Shown here piece after piece: positions 1 to 7,283 of a DNA stretch of 64,000 nt (the first letter of the stretch is position 1; each line of letters begins with the position of its first letter). Source of the DNA: Fodinibius halophilus (lineage in GTDB: Bacteria; Bacteroidota; Rhodothermia; Balneolales; Balneolaceae). Where the stretch lies: the NCBI RefSeq assembly GCF_011059105.1, contig NZ_JAALLS010000024.1, positions 1 through 64,000 on the forward strand. Reading direction: 5' to 3'. The notes beneath the pieces are model-generated. The model worked only from the letters and a program-made list of their open reading frames with translations, was not told where the DNA came from and made no database searches. A program made the translations under genes and the position numbers.

Positions 1-66
1 TTAACTGGGTGTCCACCAAAATGTAGCAAGTTCAGCCAGATAGGAAAACTATTAAACCTATTGTAA

Positions 67-600
67 TTATTGATTAACAAACTCCTTTAACTCGTGATAG
101 GAGAGCGCCCCGGCATAGCGTTTTAATTCCTCTCCGTCTTTTACAAGAAGCAGAGTTGGCAGACCTTTTACATTATATTCGTCAGCTAACTTTTTATGCT
201 TCACGGTATCAACTTTTACAATAGCACAGTTGATCTCGTTAGAGGCGGCCAGTTTTTTTAAAGGGGTATTCATCATAATGCAGGGGCCACACCATTCGGC
301 CCAAAAGTCTATAAGTACCGGACCGGGACTTTTCATGGCTTGTTCTAGTTGTTGAGCATTCACCTCATTGACTCTGTTTGAATCTATTTGCTCGTTGGCC
401 TGACTAGCTTTGCCGGTGAATAAGCGTTTTAGGGATACCACCGGCCATCGTATAACGGCAAGCAGATTGCTGAACAGTAACGTAATTATTAAGAGCAGGT
501 AGCCGCCCATCCGTAAGGGTAGAAGATGGTACCGGGATTTACTTTCTTCAAGCCAATTTTCCAATCGGTTAAGGTGCGCTATAAGTTCGTTTGAATTCAT
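67..600 (-). CDS. Membrane-anchored thioredoxin-domain protein
   Basis: This 177-aa protein has a hydrophobic segment near residues 33-50 and a C-terminal thioredoxin fold. The redox motif WCGPC is at residues 103-107 and the cis-proline motif GLPT at 147-149, both intact, so it should exchange thiols and disulfides. The roughly 30 residues before the membrane segment look amphipathic and charged, so the thioredoxin domain is tethered to the membrane; which side it faces is not clear. It is about 65 residues longer than a plain thioredoxin because of this anchor. It sits at the edge of the accessory region and shares no operon with a recognisable partner. Thioredoxin family membership is secure; the substrate is unknown. 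Confidence 0.88.
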   Translation of the reverse strand: MNSNELIAHLNRLENWLEESKSRYHLLPLRMGGYLLLIITLLFSNLLAVIRWPVVSLKRLFTGKASQANEQIDSNRVNEVNAQQLEQAMKSPGPVLIDFWAEWCGPCIMMNTPLKKLAASNEINCAIVKVDTVKHKKLADEYNVKGLPTLLLVKDGEELKRYAGALSYHELKEFVNQ

Positions 601-789
601 GCAAGGGATTGTTAAAGCGGGTATTTATCAGGTGCTGAAAATAGCAGTTAGAATGATAATCGTATTAATGTTTGCAAGGGTAATCATATTTGAGATTTCG
701 GGCAAGAAAAAACAGGGCTTTCTGACAATCGGCCGTAGTTGGTTGGGGCTATGTAACCTTTTTTTGTCTGGCTCGGCAGCAATAGGGCA

Positions 790-1077
790 TCAATCTTGTT
801 CAATAAGTTCAACCCCGCATCCCGGGCAGTACTTGGGATGGTCAAGCCCAATATAGAGTTTGCCAAGATGTCCGTTGCACGAAGGACATCTCCAAAAGCT
901 AGTTACCCCCCAAATGGATAGTCCGATTGTGGCAAGCACCAGCGCCAACCCGGGCACCAATCCCACCATGTTCATTTCCAACAGATACACGATCCCAAAC
1001 ATCAGCAGAGCGCTGACAACAACCACCACATAAAGTTTTTTCCTGTTTGCTATAAATTCCTGTTGTATGCTATTCAT
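790..1077 (-). CDS. Small membrane protein with C-terminal zinc ribbon
   Basis: The 95-aa product has two predicted membrane helices, roughly residues 15-33 and 38-60, followed by a short cytoplasmic-looking tail. The tail carries two CPxC knuckles (Cys64/67 and Cys84/87), the spacing of a zinc ribbon. This two-helix plus zinc-ribbon layout is common in uncharacterised bacterial proteins and does not indicate a reaction. It is transcribed in the same direction as the thioredoxin-like gene downstream on the minus strand, 190 bp away, which may or may not mean co-transcription. The call of a real gene rests on the coherent helices and the paired cysteines. Confidence 0.7.
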   Translation of the reverse strand: MNSIQQEFIANRKKLYVVVVVSALLMFGIVYLLEMNMVGLVPGLALVLATIGLSIWGVTSFWRCPSCNGHLGKLYIGLDHPKYCPGCGVELIEQD

Positions 1078-1306
1078 GATCCTGTAGATTTAATAGTTGG
1101 ATATAATAACTTTGCAACTTTGATGTGTATTTTCACAAGTAGTCACTGAATAATAGATAATTATAGAAGAAAGAAGAAGCCAGATAAATTGATCGGAATG
1201 GGTGGTGATTACAGATCTCGCTCTAAGTAGACAGTTTGGTATGTTCTTATTGGTAGCATTCTATGCCTATTGGACTTCTGTTCCAATTTTAAACCGATAT
1301 TTTCTA

Positions 1307-1864
1307 TTACTGTTGTTGATCACTTATATTTTTGATCAGCCAGGTAAGTAGTGTATCTCTTTTGGAATCAATATATATTTTGGGGGAGGTTGCCCGGCGG
1401 GCTATTAGGTCGACATTTCTTTTTTGCACCGTATCTAAAAATGCTTTAGCTGCTTTCTTTGACTTAAATGCTGCCCGTTTTCGAAACTTATAATCGAGTC
1501 TGTATTTAAAAGCGATCTCTGAAAAAACAAAGTCTATAGACAAATTACGATCGACCTCAATTCTGTCCGATGCTAATACCATAGCATACCGCTGATCCAT
1601 TGCACGATAGGTTGTCCAGGTACTTATAATATAAGTGCCTTCCTGTATTCCGCCTATGCGATAGAAGCCGGTGGAATCGGTTGTTGCTTTTAAAGAGTCC
1701 GGATTATCAAAAGGCAGGTTATATTTGTCTTTCAGAAAGACAGTAGCATCTGTTATGGGCCTGGCCGTTTCAAGGGATACAATATATCCACTTATGCTAT
1801 GTTGAGCCGTCATCGATTGGGGAAAGACCAATAGACTGAATATGAGGAATAGTGATTTTTTCAT
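1307..1864 (-). CDS. Secreted protein with carboxypeptidase-regulatory-like domain
   Basis: The 185-aa protein starts with a clear signal peptide of about 20 residues ending near SMTA/QHS. The first half of the mature part (about 22-110) has the pattern of a CarboxypepD_reg/Cna-B-like beta-sandwich, with the phrase ISGYIV near the start, the DSTGFYRIGGI turn, and the EGTYIIS strand. The basic C-terminal part (about 115-185) is not recognised. Such domains in Bacteroidota usually sit on secreted or outer-membrane proteins and have a structural role. A 52-aa membrane ORF lies just upstream in the same direction, so the two may be translated together. Confidence 0.72.
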   Translation of the reverse strand: MKKSLFLIFSLLVFPQSMTAQHSISGYIVSLETARPITDATVFLKDKYNLPFDNPDSLKATTDSTGFYRIGGIQEGTYIISTWTTYRAMDQRYAMVLASDRIEVDRNLSIDFVFSEIAFKYRLDYKFRKRAAFKSKKAAKAFLDTVQKRNVDLIARRATSPKIYIDSKRDTLLTWLIKNISDQQQ

Positions 1865-1870
1865 CTGCTC

Positions 1871-2029
1871 TCAATAGTAGTTTACAAACCAGTCCTCTTT
1901 AAAAAGGAGTGTTGCTATTGTATTGTTGGCGGTATCGTAGTTTATTGTTTGATGCCTAAAAATTAAAACCAGTAGTAATCCTACCGTGACTAATAAAACC
2001 TGTCCCATTCTGGGAGAGCTGCATGCCAT
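1871..2029 (-). CDS. Possible 52-aa single-pass membrane protein
   Basis: A short frame begins MACSSPRMGQ, has one hydrophobic helix at about residues 10-24, and ends NYY. It stops only 6 bp before the start of the carboxypeptidase-regulatory-like gene, which suggests translational coupling. A purine-rich AAAAAGGAAA stretch abuts the start, although this is also the end of the cassette-type repeat. No family is recognised. The call rests on hydrophobic pattern and spacing only, and chance cannot be excluded. Confidence 0.35.
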   Translation of the reverse strand: MACSSPRMGQVLLVTVGLLLVLIFRHQTINYDTANNTIATLLFKEDWFVNYY

Positions 2030-2167
2030 TTTCCTTTTTGAAGAGGGGAGGTAAAGTTGCCAGGTTTTAAGTTGACTAATCGGACGTTTGCCAATTTGCT
2101 TTTTCTCGAGAATCTGGAAAGAAATACATATCCAGTAGTATCGAAGCGTGGGTATAAACCATTAAAA

Positions 2168-2296
2168 GGGACCTTTGCAAAACCAGGCAGTCATCCTGAA
2201 TGTAATGAAGGATCTCCCTTTCAACGGCAGCAGATGGATGCTGGAGATTCTTCGACAAGCTCAGAATGACGAAATCAAAGGTTTTGCAAAGCCCTC
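2168..2296 (+). mobile_element. 129-bp MITE-like element, copy 1
   Basis: The element has imperfect 17-bp terminal inverted repeats whose inner 12 bases, CTTTGCAAAACC, are perfect. It is flanked by a 5-bp direct repeat TAAAA (2163-2167 and 2297-2301). A second 129-bp copy lies in the opposite orientation at 37932-38060 and differs at only a handful of positions. It contains no gene; the frames that cross it are incidental. The interior holds the motifs TCATCCTGAATG and CTTCGACAAGCTCAGAATGA that look like dispersed intergenic repeats. Non-autonomous transposition by an unseen transposase is the simplest explanation. Confidence 0.8.
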
Positions 2297-2422
2297 TAAA
2301 AAGTAGTTGAATTTTGTTAACCTTTCGTCAGTAAAACTTTTATCACCATATAAATAGCTACAATTCCAACGCTAATTGTCCCAACTTTTATACCACAAAG
2401 GACAACTTGTTCCAGCCGGGAA

Positions 2423-2716
2423 CTACCAAAATTTCCAAAATTCCATTTTTACTTTTAGCCATTCTAAAAAGTTCTGTCCGGCAATCCATCCCAGTACGCC
2501 ACAAATTGCTAAATATCCCCAAAAGTAGAAGTTATCGAAATGGATTACGATTGAACCAGGTACAAAAGTCCCACTTTTAGCTGCACCATAAAAGGAAACC
2601 ATTTGAACAAGAACTGCGCCCAAAATTATTGCATAGACAGTATGTTTCACTCTTTGAATAAAAGTAGGAGGCGAAACAAGTTGACTCTCGTCGATTTCTA
2701 TATTTGAATCACTCAT
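2423..2716 (-). CDS. Small membrane protein of the cassette region, possibly frameshifted at its 3' end
   Basis: The 97-aa protein starting MSDSNIEIDE has two predicted membrane helices, about residues 26-46 and 58-80, with no family recognised. I chose this ATG because the upstream extension lies within a boundary repeat. After the stop codon the +1 frame continues with a coding-like stretch (RLEQVVLCGIKVGTISVGIV) to a stop at 2317, with no start codon of its own. This suggests a lost base near the TTTTGG run at about 2425-2430, so the native protein may be about 40 residues longer with a third helix. It follows two lipoprotein-type genes on the same strand and may belong to the same unit. 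Confidence 0.5.
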   Translation of the reverse strand: MSDSNIEIDESQLVSPPTFIQRVKHTVYAIILGAVLVQMVSFYGAAKSGTFVPGSIVIHFDNFYFWGYLAICGVLGWIAGQNFLEWLKVKMEFWKFW

Positions 2717-2730
2717 GGGGTGTACCGTTG

Positions 2731-2870
2731 CCTTTATAGATGATAAGCGGCAGGCGCCAAGATGTTGCAATTGTTTACAGTTGAAAGAGTAACTATAAAA
2801 TAGGAAGCGAGCAAGGAACAAGGGCCTGGAACCCAGATAGCAAGATTCGAGTTAAAGCGCTGGTTATATG
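2731..2870. repeat. Cassette-region boundary repeat, variant 2
   Basis: This stretch resembles 6096-6170. Both contain GCAGGCGC, then TGTTG.AATTGTTT, then TGAAAGAGTAA.TATAA with the same spacing. A weaker relative follows the core at 10312. It lies between a lipoprotein gene and a membrane protein gene, where a cassette junction would be expected, but I could not identify a convincing core site here. Confidence 0.45.
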
Positions 2871-2900
2871 GAAGGGCAAATTTTTTGTGATCAGCATAGT

Positions 2901-3062
2901 CTATTGTCCCAAGTTGGTCAGCAGAATAAACTTTTTTAGAGAATTCCTCTTTAACTGCCACCATTTGGGATTAGTTTCTACTTTTTGATAATACGCAGGT
3001 TCGCCACACCCAATTGCTAAAATTGCGATAAGGACAATAGATGTGTTGCGGAAGGGTGTCAT
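2901..3062 (-). CDS. Possible small lipoprotein, likely truncated by frameshift
   Basis: A frame beginning MTPFRNTSIV has a hydrophobic stretch and a lipobox-like LAIGC at residues 15-19, so it could encode a 53-aa lipoprotein. An alternative frame overlapping its second half (residues KEEFSKKVYSADQLGTIDYA, continuing to about 2850) looks more protein-like than the native tail. This suggests that one base was lost or gained around 2945-2960. The start is 36 bp downstream of another lipoprotein-type gene on the same strand, consistent with a shared transcript. No family is recognised. Confidence 0.4.
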   Translation of the reverse strand: MTPFRNTSIVLIAILAIGCGEPAYYQKVETNPKWWQLKRNSLKKFILLTNLGQ

Positions 3063-3098
3063 TTTTGGAAAAGGTTTTTGTGTCTATTTCTACTTCTT

Positions 3099-3878
3099 TT
3101 AATGACCATGTCCGTCATCTTCAGTCATTAAGTTTTCGTAGGATTCCGTCAATAATCGACTTAGCCTTTTGTCCTGGCTGTCAATTTTCGATTTGAGATT
3201 TTTGTATAATTTCTTGTTGTAGTCGTTCTTTGGATGTGGTCCATCAAAAATGAACCGAAAGACAGTTCTTATTTGGCTGGCATCATACTGTGATAATACT
3301 GAACAAACGTCTTCTGTATCATTAAGTATCTTATGATGAAAGCCAAAAGCATTACTAATATTGTCAGCTTTCCACTTGCCATCAATATTGATAGCAATGT
3401 ATTTCTTGTAATAAGCTGTGTCTGGTATCGACTTTAGGTCACTAAAATAACCGATCACATCACTAAATATCCCTTTGTCTAAGTAGTCCCGAGTTGTATT
3501 GTCTGTAGAATAAAGTGGAGCAGCACCTTTCTCGTTGTCAAAACCAAAAATTAACTGCATCCTATTAAAGGAATTGGGAAAAGCACAGAAAAACTTAAGT
3601 TTCCATTTCTGTCGGTTTGTTGAAGCTGGGTTTGTAGCTCTTTCCATGAATGCTTGTAAAGAATCTGACTGTTCTTTTGGCGATTTAAAATCAAGGGCGG
3701 GATATTCAAAGCTCTCTAACTGTTCTACTTCCTTGGTTTCATTGTGGGTTTTTAAAGACACAATTTTGGCTGATGGAATTTCTTTCTCGTCATGCTGATT
3801 TTTTGAATGGCCAGATTTTCTCGATTGGTCACAAGAAATTAAAACGATCAGTGTCGATATGATTAGTAGTCTGTTCAT
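3099..3878 (-). CDS. Hypothetical lipoprotein
   Basis: The 259-aa product has a lipoprotein signal ending in LISC at residues 13-16, followed by a charged, low-complexity linker rich in His, Lys and Glu. The remaining globular part (about 60-255) has no recognised family. It is hydrophilic with several aromatic-rich segments and a His-rich C-terminus. The start codon lies 25 nt from a GTTATAC core (3903-3909), which is the spacing expected of the first gene in an integron cassette. The small lipoprotein and membrane ORFs downstream on the same strand may be part of the same unit. The role is unknown. Confidence 0.7.
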   Translation of the reverse strand: MNRLLIISTLIVLISCDQSRKSGHSKNQHDEKEIPSAKIVSLKTHNETKEVEQLESFEYPALDFKSPKEQSDSLQAFMERATNPASTNRQKWKLKFFCAFPNSFNRMQLIFGFDNEKGAAPLYSTDNTTRDYLDKGIFSDVIGYFSDLKSIPDTAYYKKYIAINIDGKWKADNISNAFGFHHKILNDTEDVCSVLSQYDASQIRTVFRFIFDGPHPKNDYNKKLYKNLKSKIDSQDKRLSRLLTESYENLMTEDDGHGH

Positions 3879-3902
3879 TATTCTAAATATGGATCAACAT
3901 TG

Positions 3903-4046
3903 GTATAACGATCCTGTACGTAACCAGTGGGTGTATTTTTGTGAAAGTTGATTGCAGTTTACTATTTGGCACCCAGAAAAACAAAACAGGCAGGGAAGGG
4001 GAGTGCGTCCGCTTGAATGTACAGATTATAGGACGTTTTAAGTTTA
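3903..4046. repeat. Cassette-boundary repeat with GTTATAC core
   Basis: Read on the minus strand this ends with a core GTTATAC (3903-3909), directly before the lipoprotein gene. It includes the element TGCAGTTTACTATTTGGCA, which recurs at about 5130, 7150 and 9365. The block fits a cassette junction between the quinone-oxidoreductase-like gene and the lipoprotein unit. The folding potential of a canonical attC site is not obvious here, so the call depends on the family of repeats. Confidence 0.5.
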
Positions 4047-4063
4047 AAGGTATCAATAGCCTT

Positions 4064-5023
4064 TCAGTTATCAATACTTTTCCAAACCATTGCTACTTTT
4101 CCTTTCGTATGCATGTCTTCAATATAGCTGATGGCTTCAGGTATTTCTTTATAGGGATAGGTCTTCTCAATATTAACGTTAATTTTACCCTCCTTGATCA
4201 AAGTTGCTAATGTCTCTAAATCAGCGGTGTTCGCTTCAGCGGTAAACAGGGCCAACGGGTAGTTGCTGAAAGCATTTTTTAAAAGAACCGAAACCATGTT
4301 ACCCATCGTTGTGAAGCCTACCATAACCCCGCGCTGTCCCATACGTGCGTAGTCTTTATGGGTAAGATTTCCATGGGCATCAATAATGAGGTCGTATTCT
4401 TCATCATGTTGATGAATATTTTGTTTGTCATAGGCAATGACTTGGTCTGCACCCAGCGTTTTTACAAAATCAACACTTTTACTTGAACAGACACCCGTTA
4501 CTTTCGCTCCATAGGCCTTCGCAATTTGAACCGTAAAATGACCGACCCCTCCTGATGAACCGTTAATCAAAACTGATTCTCCTTTGTTGAGGTTTCCATG
4601 GGTGGTGAGCGCTTGTAAGGCGGTCACCCCGGCTATGGGCACGGATGCCATTTCAGGAAAATCTATTCCTTGCGGCATGAGACCACAAACATTTGCTGGC
4701 ACACAAATATATTCAGCAAAAGCCCCGCCTGTGGATGTCGTTCCAAATACACGGTCTCCAATGTTAAAATACTCTACATTATTCCCGACTTCTTCCACAA
4801 TGCCGGCAAAGTCCGCTCCCGGGATTTTTTCTTTTGGCTGGAACAGCCCGAAAGAGAATCGAGCAAAAAAAGGTTTTCCCCTAAGAATATGCCAATCGGC
4901 AGGATTCGCTGAATTGGCAATAACATTAACCAGAATATGATCGTCTTTCAAAGTAGGCTTTTCTACTTCTTCCAATTGAAGAATTTCTGGCCCACCATAT
5001 ATATATTTTGTAAAAGCTTTCAT
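4064..5023 (-). CDS. NAD(P)-dependent alcohol dehydrogenase / quinone oxidoreductase (MDR superfamily)
   Basis: The 319-aa protein is a medium-chain dehydrogenase/reductase without structural zinc. The N-terminal GroES-like part spans about residues 1-125 and includes PGADFAGIVEEVG and GDRVFG. The Rossmann part follows, with the cofactor motif NGSSGGVGHFTVQIAK at about 150. These enzymes usually reduce quinones or other carbonyl compounds with NAD(P)H in the cytoplasm. I chose MKAFTKYIYGG as the start because it matches the usual family start and the upstream 35 codons lie in the repeat. The gene is flanked on both sides by boundary repeats, so it appears to be a single-gene cassette. The exact substrate cannot be told from the sequence. 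Confidence 0.85.
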   Translation of the reverse strand: MKAFTKYIYGGPEILQLEEVEKPTLKDDHILVNVIANSANPADWHILRGKPFFARFSFGLFQPKEKIPGADFAGIVEEVGNNVEYFNIGDRVFGTTSTGGAFAEYICVPANVCGLMPQGIDFPEMASVPIAGVTALQALTTHGNLNKGESVLINGSSGGVGHFTVQIAKAYGAKVTGVCSSKSVDFVKTLGADQVIAYDKQNIHQHDEEYDLIIDAHGNLTHKDYARMGQRGVMVGFTTMGNMVSVLLKNAFSNYPLALFTAEANTADLETLATLIKEGKINVNIEKTYPYKEIPEAISYIEDMHTKGKVAMVWKSIDN

Positions 5024-5085
5024 TTTAACTTTTCCCTGGTTGAAGGATGAGAGTTTTTTTTGAGGAATGCAGTCTAAGCCCTGTA

Positions 5086-5425
5086 ACGACCTTGCCCTTA
5101 GCCGGCGCACGGTCTCTTGTGAATGCAATTGCAGTTTACTATTTGGCAGTAAGAAAACAAAACGGGCAGGTTCACCGACGCTAAAGGCCTACTACGCTCC
5201 CCGTCGCTGAAGCTATGGAGCGTAAGAGACCTAAGTAGAAGCTACGTAGGCTGTACTTTGGTGAACAGGGAATCCGAGCATAATCACCCAAACCGGTTGC
5301 CAGATTCTCCCCGCAGAGGGGAACAGGTTTGGACCAAGGATTTATTGGACAAATACGATCCCAAGGCAGGTGAGGACTAGTTTGCCCCGTTCTATGTTTT
5401 CCTTTGTGAAGGGGGTAGGTGTACA
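5086..5425. repeat. Long cassette-boundary repeat
   Basis: This about 340-bp block closely matches 11171-11417 over most of its length, sharing the GTCGCTGAAGCTATGG, GTAGGCTGTACTTTGGTGAA and AAACCGGTTGCCAGA segments. It also matches 9311-9552 in the CCAAGGATTTATTGGA region. On the minus strand it begins ACCTACCCCCTTCACAAAGG, equivalent to the starts at 11417 and 9552. Short frames inside it are not considered genes. Confidence 0.65.
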
Positions 5426-5496
5426 ATAAAGTTAGGAATTTAGTAGTTATGTGTATAGGTTAATAAAAAATACACATTGACTAAATCGGTACAATT

Positions 5497-5694
5497 ATGC
5501 GAACGAATGTAGTGATTGATGACGACTTGATGGATGAAGCCTTGAGGGTGAGTCAATTAAAAACGAAAAAAGATGCTGTGGAAGAAGGCTTGAAATTGTT
5601 AGTCCAGCGTAAAAAGCAAGAAAATATCAAAAACTTGCGCGGGAAATTGCACTGGAAAGGTGATTTAGAGGATATGAGGAATGACGAGAAGTGA
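5497..5694 (+). CDS. vapB: VapB-type antitoxin
   Basis: The 65-aa protein has the ribbon-helix-helix start MRTNVVIDDDLMDEAL and the KTKKDAVEEGLKLLV helix typical of the VapB family associated with PIN toxins. Its acidic C-terminus would wrap the toxin. It should bind operator DNA as a dimer and neutralise the PIN toxin encoded next, whose GTG start overlaps its TGA stop. This is the only plus-strand gene pair in the cassette-like region, so it carries its own promoter or was inserted in inverted orientation. Confidence 0.9.
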   Translation: MRTNVVIDDDLMDEALRVSQLKTKKDAVEEGLKLLVQRKKQENIKNLRGKLHWKGDLEDMRNDEK

Positions 5695-6086
5695 TTTTAG
5701 TAGATACCAGTGTATGGGTCGATTATTTCAATGGCGTAGAAAATAAGCAAACCGAAAATCTTGACCGGATCCTTTCTGAACAGTCAATCCTTGTGGGAGA
5801 TATTATTCTCACCGAAATTTTACAAGGTTTCGATAGTGACAAAGAGTTTAGATTAGCCAAACAAGCGCTTGATCCGCTAGATTGTGTTCATCTCGGAGGA
5901 AAACCGCTGGCTATAAAAGCAGCATCTAATTTTCGTTTTCTTCGGTCGAAAGGCGTAACTATTCGAAAAACTGTAGATATGCTCATCGGAAGTTGGTGCA
6001 TCGAACACGAAGTGGAGTTGCTACATAACGATAAAGACTTCAATCAGATAGCAACGCAGTTACCGCTGCGAATTTACCGAGACTGA
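5691..6086 (+). CDS. vapC: VapC-type PIN-domain ribonuclease toxin
   Basis: The 131-aa protein is a PIN domain. The first acidic residue is in MILVDTSVWVDYF (D5), with the conserved GDIILTEILQG glutamate at about 43 and acidic residues in TVDMLIGSWC and HNDKDFNQI completing the metal site. VapC toxins cleave tRNA or rRNA when released from VapB. The GTG start overlaps the stop of the antitoxin gene, the classic coupled layout. The stop codon TGA lies in the TGATAAC core of the following boundary repeat. All catalytic residues appear present, so it is probably active. Confidence 0.92.
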   Translation: MILVDTSVWVDYFNGVENKQTENLDRILSEQSILVGDIILTEILQGFDSDKEFRLAKQALDPLDCVHLGGKPLAIKAASNFRFLRSKGVTIRKTVDMLIGSWCIEHEVELLHNDKDFNQIATQLPLRIYRD

Positions 6087-6386
6087 TAACAACATTGTAC
6101 ATAAGTGCAGGCGCTTGAGTGTTGAAATTGTTTGCAAATGAAAGAGTAATTATAAGATGGAGGGGGGACAAGGCACCGCACCCGTGTGTACGCTGGATGC
6201 TGAAGCATCTCGCTAACCAAGAAGCTCCCTTAAGGAAGCTTAACGAATAGCAGGCGGTTTCAACCGCCCGGCATCAAGGCTGCCCAGAAGGCATGCAGTC
6301 CGAGCGTGATCCCCCAAACCGGTTGCCAGACCTGCCCCGTCCTACGGGGTCTGCTTGATAATTTCCGTTTTAAAGGGGGGGACAAA
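6084..6386. repeat. Cassette-boundary repeat with GTTATCA core
   Basis: The block begins with TGATAACAACATTGTACATAA, which on the minus strand ends in GTTATCA. It carries the variant-2 segment shared with 2731-2870 at about 6096-6170. It then carries the AAACCGGTTGCCAGACCTGC segment at about 6317 that is shared with the copies at 5.3, 9.4 and 11.3 kb. It separates two vapBC modules of opposite orientation. It has no gene. Confidence 0.55.
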
Positions 6387-6388
6387 AC

Positions 6389-6793
6389 TTACGATTCGAT
6401 TACTTTTTCTGGATGTTTGGTTAATGCTGGAAATTCCCGAAGAAGTTTTTTGTCCGTGGTAATCAATTCGAGATCCAGATCCTTGGCTAAGCTAACAAAT
6501 TCACAATCGTAGGATGAACAGGTCGATTGGCTGACATGCTGCAGAACTTGGACTGAATTCACCTGAAATTGTTGATCTTTCATTTGAAGTTCAGCCTTCT
6601 CCATAATCAGTAACGCTTCTGCTAAATCGATCAGCTCTTTTCGTAAATATAGCGTTACTACATTTCGAAATTCACTCCGCCAAAGAATAGGGGCGACCCA
6701 TTGTGGATCTTTTTGATAGAGCTGGTCACAAAGTTCTGTTGAATCTGATGGAAGCCAAAAGTGAGCAAGGATATTAGTATCAACAACGATCAT
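6389..6793 (-). CDS. vapC: PIN-domain ribonuclease toxin (second VapC)
   Basis: The 134-aa protein starts MIVVDTNILAHFW, giving the first catalytic aspartate of a PIN domain. Further acidic positions are seen in WRSEFRNVV and in SCSSYDCEFVSLAKDLDLELITTDKKL (split across about residues 90-117), where D and D of TTDKK complete the site. It is likely a tRNA or mRNA endonuclease held inactive by the protein encoded upstream. The start ATG overlaps the stop of that antitoxin by 4 bp. The sequence is not similar to the other VapC of this region beyond family motifs. Confidence 0.9.
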   Translation of the reverse strand: MIVVDTNILAHFWLPSDSTELCDQLYQKDPQWVAPILWRSEFRNVVTLYLRKELIDLAEALLIMEKAELQMKDQQFQVNSVQVLQHVSQSTCSSYDCEFVSLAKDLDLELITTDKKLLREFPALTKHPEKVIES

Positions 6794-7029
6794 GGACGAT
6801 CCTGATTAATGGCGGATTCAATTTCTTCGGAAGAAAGGCTCCCTTTTACTTTTTTACGTAATCGACGTGCTTCTTGCAAGATATCGTCAGTAGAAACCTG
6901 TTGAGGTTTGACGGTTTGTTCTAAACAGGCAATAATTTCACTGTTGATACTACGGTGATGAGCTTTGGCCTGCTTACGGACTCGATCGTAAATTTCTTCT
7001 GGAATGTTTTTTACGGTGATACTAGGCAT
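6790..7029 (-). CDS. Arc/FitA-type ribbon-helix-helix antitoxin
   Basis: The 79-aa protein begins MPSITVKNIPEEIYDRVR, a FitA/Arc-type ribbon-helix-helix DNA-binding start, followed by the HHRSINSEIIACLE helix. The C-terminal 35 residues are charged and probably inhibit the PIN toxin encoded 4 bp overlapping downstream. Such antitoxins repress their own operon. The pair is flanked by boundary repeats on both sides, so it appears to be a self-contained cassette. Confidence 0.9.
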   Translation of the reverse strand: MPSITVKNIPEEIYDRVRKQAKAHHRSINSEIIACLEQTVKPQQVSTDDILQEARRLRKKVKGSLSSEEIESAINQDRP

Positions 7030-7109
7030 AACAGATTAGTTTCGTTATGGTTTCTATATGAAACTAAAAAGGGAAGGGAATTATTGCAAGAAAAATGAAG
7101 GTACCTGTC

Positions 7110-7275
7110 GACTTGGGCATAAGGTGCGTACGGTCTCTTATGAATACAATTACAGTTTACTATTTGACAGCAAGAAAACAAAACGAGCATAGGCCTGCCC
7201 ACCGAAATCTTGGCGCAGGTGGGCCGAGGCACGCCGTGCCCCGGCTATCAAGGTCCGAGTTGAAGCGGCTGGTTT
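7110..7275. repeat. Cassette-boundary repeat
   Basis: This copy has GTGCGTACGGTCTCTTATGAA and ACAGTTTACTATTTGACA, matching the GCGCACGGTCTCTTGTGAA and CAGTTTACTATTTGGCA segments at about 5095-5150. It continues with a GC-rich inverted repeat built from GGCCTGCCCACC and GGTGGGCCGAGGC, then GGTCCGAGTTGAAGC, which also appears in variant form at about 2845. It lies between the serine hydrolase gene and a toxin-antitoxin pair. Confidence 0.5.
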
Positions 7276-7283
7276 ATACCAAT

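Noticed and set aside
2057-2269. 70-aa plus-strand frame and a 60-aa minus-strand frame around 2.1-2.3 kb
   Set aside because: Both run through the 129-bp MITE and its flank; the sequence is explained by the mobile element and has no protein-like features.
5181-5426. 81-aa minus-strand frame in the boundary repeat
   Set aside because: The same DNA recurs in other boundary repeats without the frame being kept, so it is not coding.
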